This document shows positions 58,931-64,000 of a DNA stretch of 64,000 nt, in pieces. The first letter of the stretch is position 1. Each line of letters begins with the position of its first letter. The stretch spans positions 79,691,501 through 79,755,500 of the forward strand of contig CM066731.1 of assembly GCA_033961575.1 (NCBI GenBank). The letters run 5' to 3'. The notes below the pieces were generated by a model, which saw only the letters and a list, made by a program, of their open reading frames with translations, did not search any database and was not told where the DNA came from. This DNA comes from Aselliscus stoliczkanus. Its lineage: Eukaryota; Chordata; Mammalia; Chiroptera; Hipposideridae. A program made the translations under genes and the position numbers.

Positions 58931-59980
58931 GGGAGTTGGGTTAAGATGGCTGAACAGACGGACGCTTTCTGAACTGCCTCCCAGGATCACATAAAAATTA
59001 CAAATAATTTATACAAGATTTAACCTCGGAAGTCCTCTGAACACTAGATGAACACAACCTCTAAACGAAGGACCTAAAGAGGAGGCCATGTCAAGTCTGG
59101 TAGGAGGGGCACAGACGAGAGAGGGTGAGTCCCATGAGGGACGCCCAAGATATGGGGAGGCTTCTCTGGTTGGGGGAGAGACCCTCAGGCCCCATACTGA
59201 GCTCACTAGCCCAGAGTCACTTTGCCAAAAGAGAAGTTCTACGATAGCGGGCAGTAGAAATTAGTGAGGACTCTCTTTGCTCGGCTCGGTGAGGCTGAGA
59301 GCAGCTAGAGAACCAGTGGGGCTGGCACACAGGTTTGCTTGCCAGTGAGCACTCACCTGGTGCCTGTTGGAGGGTGTAGCTCTGTGACCCGGGCCCAGGA
59401 ACCGGGGGGGAAGGACTGAACTGAGCACCTTTGGTGCAGAAGATGGAGGTTTTGTTCCCCTGGGGTGTTGCTTGCACAGGAGCGGTGTACAGGAGGGCGC
59501 CATTTTGTCAGGGTTGGGCCCTCCCACAGAGGGTCAGATCCGGGATCCCATTGGTCTGGTGAACTTAGCGCAGGAGTGCGTGCATGCATGCGCATGCGGC
59601 CTTTGATTCCCATCCTCTGCCCCGCTTGTGCTGTGTTTCCAGGGAAATGCTGGGCAGGCGCCCTCTGGCTCCATCAGACTGCTCACTGAGATGCAGGAGT
59701 GTGCAATCCACCTTGGATCCCCACCCTCTGCCCTGCTTGTGCTGCCTTGCCAGGGAAACACAGGGCGGATGCTCTCTAGCTCTATCAGTCTGTTCACTGA
59801 GACTCGGGAGTGAGCGAGCTGCCTTGGGTCCCTGCTCTCCGCATTGTTTGTGCAGAGTTGCAAGGCTGGGGATTTGCTGATGGGCTGATTAGCCTGATCT
59901 GTTGGCAGTTGATTAGGACAGGCCAAGACGGGGAGTTTTCCTGAGAGTGTTGGGCAGGGAGCTGTGCACCTGCATGATCC
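58931..59980 (+). promoter_or_regulatory. L1-E 5' UTR / internal promoter
   Basis: About 1,050 bases, GC-rich, with two diverged internal copies of a segment around CTGCCCCGCTTGTGCTG/CTGCCCTGCTTGTGCTG (59618 and 59728). It matches 33609-34560 of L1-D up to the GAGCTGTGCACCTG words just before the deletion junction. Confidence 0.72.
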
Positions 59981-60868
59981 GAAAAATGATATCAAAGAGG
60001 GAATCAAAAGATACCTCAAGACAAACGAAAATGAAAGCACCATGACTCAAAATCCCTGGGATGCAGTGAAAGCAGTCCTAAGAGGGAAGTTCATAGCAGT
60101 GCAGGCCTACCTAAAGAAGGAAGAAAAATCTCAAATCAATAGACTATCTTCACACCTAAGGGAACTCGAAAAAAAACAGCAAAACAAGCCTAAAGAGAGT
60201 ATAAGGAAAGAAATAATAAAGACCAGAGCAGAAATAAATGAAATAGAGAATAAAAAACCACTACAAAATATCAATGAAACCAAGATTGGTTTTTTTGAAA
60301 AGATAAACAAAATCGACAAACCCTTAGCCCAACTAACCAAGAAAAAGAGAGAGGACCCAAATTAATAAAATCAGCAATGAAAGAGGAAAAGTGACAACAG
60401 ATACCACAGAAATACAGAAAATTTTAAGAAAATACTATGCGTAACTATAGGCTAACAAATTCGACATCTGGAAGAAATGGATAAGTTTCTAGAAGCATAC
60501 AATCTACCAAGTCTGAACCAAAAAGAAACAGAAACTCGGAACAGACTGATTACTGCCAAAGAAATTGAATGAGTAATCAACAATCTTCCAACAAACAAAA
60601 GCCCTGGACCAGATGGCTACACAGGTGAATTTTACAAAACATTCAAAAAAGAGTTAATACCTATTCTCCTCAAACTATTCTAAAAAATACAGAAGGAAGG
60701 AAGGCTCCCAAACTCTTTCTATGAAGCCTCTCTGACCCTGAATCCTAAGTCAGACAAAGATATTACAAAAAAGGAAAACTACAGGTCTATATCCCTAATG
60801 AACATAGATGCAAAAATTCGCAACAAAATCCTAGCAAACCGAATTCAGCATCTCATTAAAAAGATCAT

Positions 60869-60995
60869 AGGGCTGGCCAAGTGGCACAGTGGTTAAGCGC
60901 TGGCTTGGGAAGCCAGCGATCCCGGTTCAGGTCCCACATATGAGGGCCAGTGATACTGCCTTCAAAAAGAAAAAATAAAAATAAAAAAAAAAAAG
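60869..60995 (+). mobile_element. tRNA-derived SINE in L1-E (first)
   Basis: GGGCTGGCCAAGTGGCACAG head, GGTTCAGGTCC B-box-like word, AGGGCCAGTGATACTGCC and an A-rich tail. Target duplication AAAAAGATCA (60858-60867 and 60996-61005). Confidence 0.93.
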
Positions 60996-62500
60996 AAAAA
61001 GATCACACACCAGGATCAAGTGGGATTCATTCCTGGTATGCAAGGTTGTTTCAATATCCGCAAATCAATTCACATAATACATCACATTAACAAAATGAAA
61101 AATAAAAATCATATGATCATATCAATAGATGCAGAAAGGCATTTGACAAAATCCAGCAGCCATTTATGATAAAGACTCTTAACAAAGTGGGAATAGTGGG
61201 ATCATATCTCAACATAATAAAGGCCATATATGATAAGCCCACAGCAAATATCGTACTCAATGGGGAAAGGCTGAAAGCTTTCCCCTTAAGATCAGGAACA
61301 AGACAAGGCTGCCCGCTTTCACCACTTCTATTTAACATAGTTCTGGAAGTTCTAGCCACAGCCATCAGACAAGAAAATGAAATAAAAGGCATCCAAATTG
61401 GAAAAGAGAAAGTAAAATTGTCACTATATGCAGATGACATGATACTATATAGAGAGAATCCCAAAGACTTCACCAAAAAACTGCTAGAACTGATAAACAA
61501 GCTGGTAAGGTAGCAGAATACAAAATTAATATTCAGAAATCAGGGGCATTTCTATACAACAATAATAAACTATCAGAAGAAGAAATCAGGAAATCAATCC
61601 CTTTTACAATTGCTTCAAAAACAATAAAATATCTAGGAATCAATTTAACTAAAGAAGTAAAAGACCTGTACTCAGAAAATTATGAGACACTGAAGAGAGA
61701 AATCAAAGAAGATACAAATAAATGAAAATGCATACCATGCTCATCGATAGGAAGCATTAATATAGGTATGATGTCAATACTACTAAGGCAATATATAGAT
61801 TCAAAGCAATTCCAATCATACTACCAGGGACATTTTTCTCAGAAATAGAACACAGAATCCTAAAATTTATATGGAACCACAAAAGACCCCGAATAGCCAC
61901 GGCAATCCTGAGAAATAAGAACAAAGTGGGAGGCATCACACTACCTGACATTAAAACATACTACAAGTCTACAGTAATCAAAAGAGTATGGTACTGGCAT
62001 AAAAACAGACACATAGTCCAGTGGGACAGAATAGAGAGCCCAGGAATAAACCCATCCATATATGGTCATTTAATCTATGACAATGGAAGCAAGAATTTAC
62101 ATTGGAGTAAAGATAGGCTATTTAATAAATGGTGCTGGGAAAATTGGACTGACACATGCAAAAATTAAAATGGACCACCTACTTACACCATATATGAGAA
62201 CAAACTCAAAATGGATTAAAGACTTAAATGTAAGACCTGAAACAATAAAACTCCTAGAACAAAACATAGGGAGTAAGTTTGCAGACATTACCCTGAGTAA
62301 TATTTTTACTGATATATCCCCTTGGGAAAGGGAAATAAAAGAAAAAATGAACACATGGGATTACATCAAACTGAAAAGTTTTTTCACAGCAAAGGAAATC
62401 ATCAATAAAACAAACAGGCAGGCTACTGAATGGGAGAAGATATTTGCCAATGATATATCTGATAAGGGATTGATATCCAAAATTTATAAAACACACATGA

Positions 62501-62605
62501 GGGGCCGGCTGTGTGGCGTGGTAGTTAAGCGCTGACTTGGGAAGCCAGCAGCCCTGGTTCAGGTCCCACATATGAGGGCCAGTGACACTGCCCTCAAAAA
62601 AACAC
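62501..62605 (+). mobile_element. tRNA-derived SINE in L1-E (second)
   Basis: Same family: GGGGCCGGCTGTGTGGCG head, GGTTCAGGTCC, AGGGCCAGTGACACTGCC. Target duplication ACACACATGA (62491-62500 and 62606-62615). Confidence 0.92.
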
Positions 62606-63774
62606 ACACACATGAAAGTCAACACCAAAAATGCAAACAATCCAATTAAAAAATGGGCAGAGGATATGAGGAGGCATTTCTCTAAAGAGGACATACAGAT
62701 GGGCAACAGGCATATGAAAAAATGTTCAACCTCACTAATCATCAGAGAAATGCAAATAAAAACCACAATGAGATACCACCTCACTCCAGTCAGAATGGCT
62801 ATCATCAACAAGTCAACAAACAACAAGTGCTGGTGAGGGTGTGGAGAATAGGGAACCCTGGTGCACTGTTGGTGGGACTGCAAATTGGTGCAGCCATTAT
62901 GGAAATCAGTATGGAGGTATCTCAAATACTGGAAATGGAACTGTCGTATGGCCCAGCAATTCCACTCCTGGATATCTACCCAGAGGAATCCAAGAAGCTA
63001 ATTCAAAAAAATATATGCACCCCTATGTTTATTGCAGCGCTATTTACAATAGCCAAGACTTGGAAATAACTGAAATGCCCATCGGTAGATGACTGGATTA
63101 AGAAACGGTGGTACATGTATACAATGGAGTATTACTCCGCTATAAAGAAGAATGAAATCGTACCATTTGAAACGATATGGATGGACCTAGAGACTATTAT
63201 GTTAAGTGAAATAAGTCAGTTGGAGAAAGGCAAATACCATATGATCTCACTTATATGTGGAATCTGAAAAACTGAATGAATGAGCAAAGTAAATAGAACC
63301 AGTCTCATAGATATAGAGGAAAAGCAGGGTTGCTAGTTGGGAGGGGCATGGGGATGAGGGAGAAGAGGAAGGGATTAGACAGCATAAATAGGTAACTACA
63401 ATATGGCCATAGGGATATGAAAGACAGTTCCGGAAATATAATAATGTTGTAAAAATTTTGTGGGGTGTCAAATGGTCACATGTCTTGTTAGGGAGACCAC
63501 TTCATGGATGGAGTAGAGGCTTGATCCCTGCACTGTATGCCTGAAACTGATGTTGTATGATATTGTATGCCAACTGTAATTGAATATATAGATAGTCACA
63601 GGGTATGCATTATACGCTGGAAGGCAGTCAAAGGAATTGTAATAGACAGTGTGATATGGGGGGGAGGAGTGAGATGGAGAATTGGGAATGGGGGGTTTCA
63701 CTTTGAGGGGTAAAAAGTATAACTATTGCATTGTGTTGTATACCTGAAGCTAATTAAAAAAAAGAGACACAGTT

Positions 63775-63810
63775 AAATAATAAATAAATAAATAAATAAA
63801 TAAATAAATG
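63775..63810. repeat. (TAAA)n microsatellite after the L1-E tail
   Basis: About nine tetranucleotide units directly after the L1 tail and overlapping the right target duplication. Confidence 0.9.
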
Positions 63811-63904
63811 GACTTTTCCAGATTATGAAAAAAAAAAGCATATAGATGAATGTGTTTTTCTTGATGCAAAGTCCTAACTGGTGTATATTGTTTTTCTTGA
63901 TCTT

Positions 63905-64000
63905 GTGCTTATTAGCAAAGCAAAAGACTCTGGAATCTGAAGAATCCAGTTCAAATCCTAGCTCTGCCACTACTTGCTGAGGTAAACTGAGTGGATTAAT
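63905..64000 (+). repeat. MIR SINE, cut by window end
   Basis: Start of a forward MIR: AGACTCTGGAATCTGAAGAA, CAGTTCAAATCCTAGCTCTG, CCACTACTTGCTGAGG. Confidence 0.8.

Larger units (their letters stand above)
59981..63267 (+). pseudogene. L1-E ORF2 reverse transcriptase remnant, interrupted by SINEs
   Basis: Begins inside ORF2 (IKEGIKRYLKTNENES) with no start codon of its own. It runs 59964-60363 to a TAA, then through shifts and stops; the reverse transcriptase core with intact [10 protein letters not shown] box is in 61166-61513. The later domain is readable in 61926-62168 and 62077-62490. The cysteine knuckle region near 62826 has an in-frame TGA, and ORF2 ends at 63265-63267. SINEs split it at 60869-60995 and 62501-62605. 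Non-functional. Confidence 0.87.
58931..63774 (+). mobile_element. L1-E: LINE-1 with 5' UTR joined to ORF2, ORF1 and endonuclease missing
   Basis: Starts GGGAGTTGGGTTAAGATGGC, a plausible true L1 5' end, runs through a 1-kb 5' UTR like those of L1-B and L1-D, and at about 59980 jumps into ORF2 just before the reverse transcriptase. It then continues through ORF2 and a single 3' UTR. Flanked by AAATAATAAAT (58920-58930 and 63775-63785), a likely though low-complexity TSD. Two SINEs inserted later (60869, 62501). Confidence 0.87.

Noticed and set aside
62501..62600. tRNA-like heads with B-box words as true tRNA genes
   Set aside because: They are SINE heads with poly(A) tails and TSDs, and no complete cloverleaf is apparent.

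Overview
The window is mammalian nuclear DNA with no host protein-coding gene or exon that I can recognise; almost all of it is transposable elements of several ages. MIR, L2-like, MLT1 and L1 remnants show a placental mammal. There is no Alu, B1/B2, carnivore or ruminant SINE. The only young SINE is a tRNA-derived family (four copies, one of them in a longer composite element) of a kind I associate with yinpterochiropteran bats such as horseshoe or leaf-nosed bats. The bat call is an inference from memory, held with moderate confidence.

Layout. 1-7239: near full-length young L1 (L1-A) with intact ORF1 and frame-broken ORF2. 7259-9058: old L1, hAT-like and LTR-like debris. 9059-11930: L1-B, whose ORF2 is deleted from the endonuclease domain to the 3' UTR. 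14281-24720: a truncated L1 (L1-C) split by an 8.9-kb endogenous retrovirus (ERV, 14726-23604, minus strand) and also hit by a SINE. 24.7-33.4 kb: ancient repeats and a long TC microsatellite. 33602-36694: L1-D, with the same ORF2 deletion junction as L1-B and its own target-site duplication (TSD). 36.7-44.8 kb: mostly unassigned DNA with MIR/L1 remnants. 44.8-45.5 kb: mariner remnant. 46.6-50.9 kb: old L1 carrying an Hsmar1-like mariner with matching 29-bp inverted repeats and TA duplications (49098-50363). 51.3-56.3 kb: MLT1 LTR, L1 tail and a composite SINE. 56.7-58.9 kb: old L1. 58931-63774: L1-E, where a 5' UTR is joined directly to ORF2 reverse transcriptase, with two SINEs inside.

The ERV is the most informative object. 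It has a lysine-1,2 tRNA primer site, betaretroviral gag-dUTPase-protease-G-patch and pol, and an envelope of the RD114/type-D class. Its two 433-bp LTRs look identical by eye, implying a very recent insertion, yet gag, pol and env are cut by several apparent single-base indels with no nonsense substitution seen in the parts I read. That combination is either a defective provirus mobilised in trans, LTR gene conversion, or indel errors in the assembly.

The second theme is L1 deletion derivatives. Two copies 25 kb apart share one ORF2 deletion junction, which points to a non-autonomous L1 subfamily keeping promoter, ORF1 and 3' UTR but relying on another L1 for ORF2 protein. Two further L1s carry different internal deletions.
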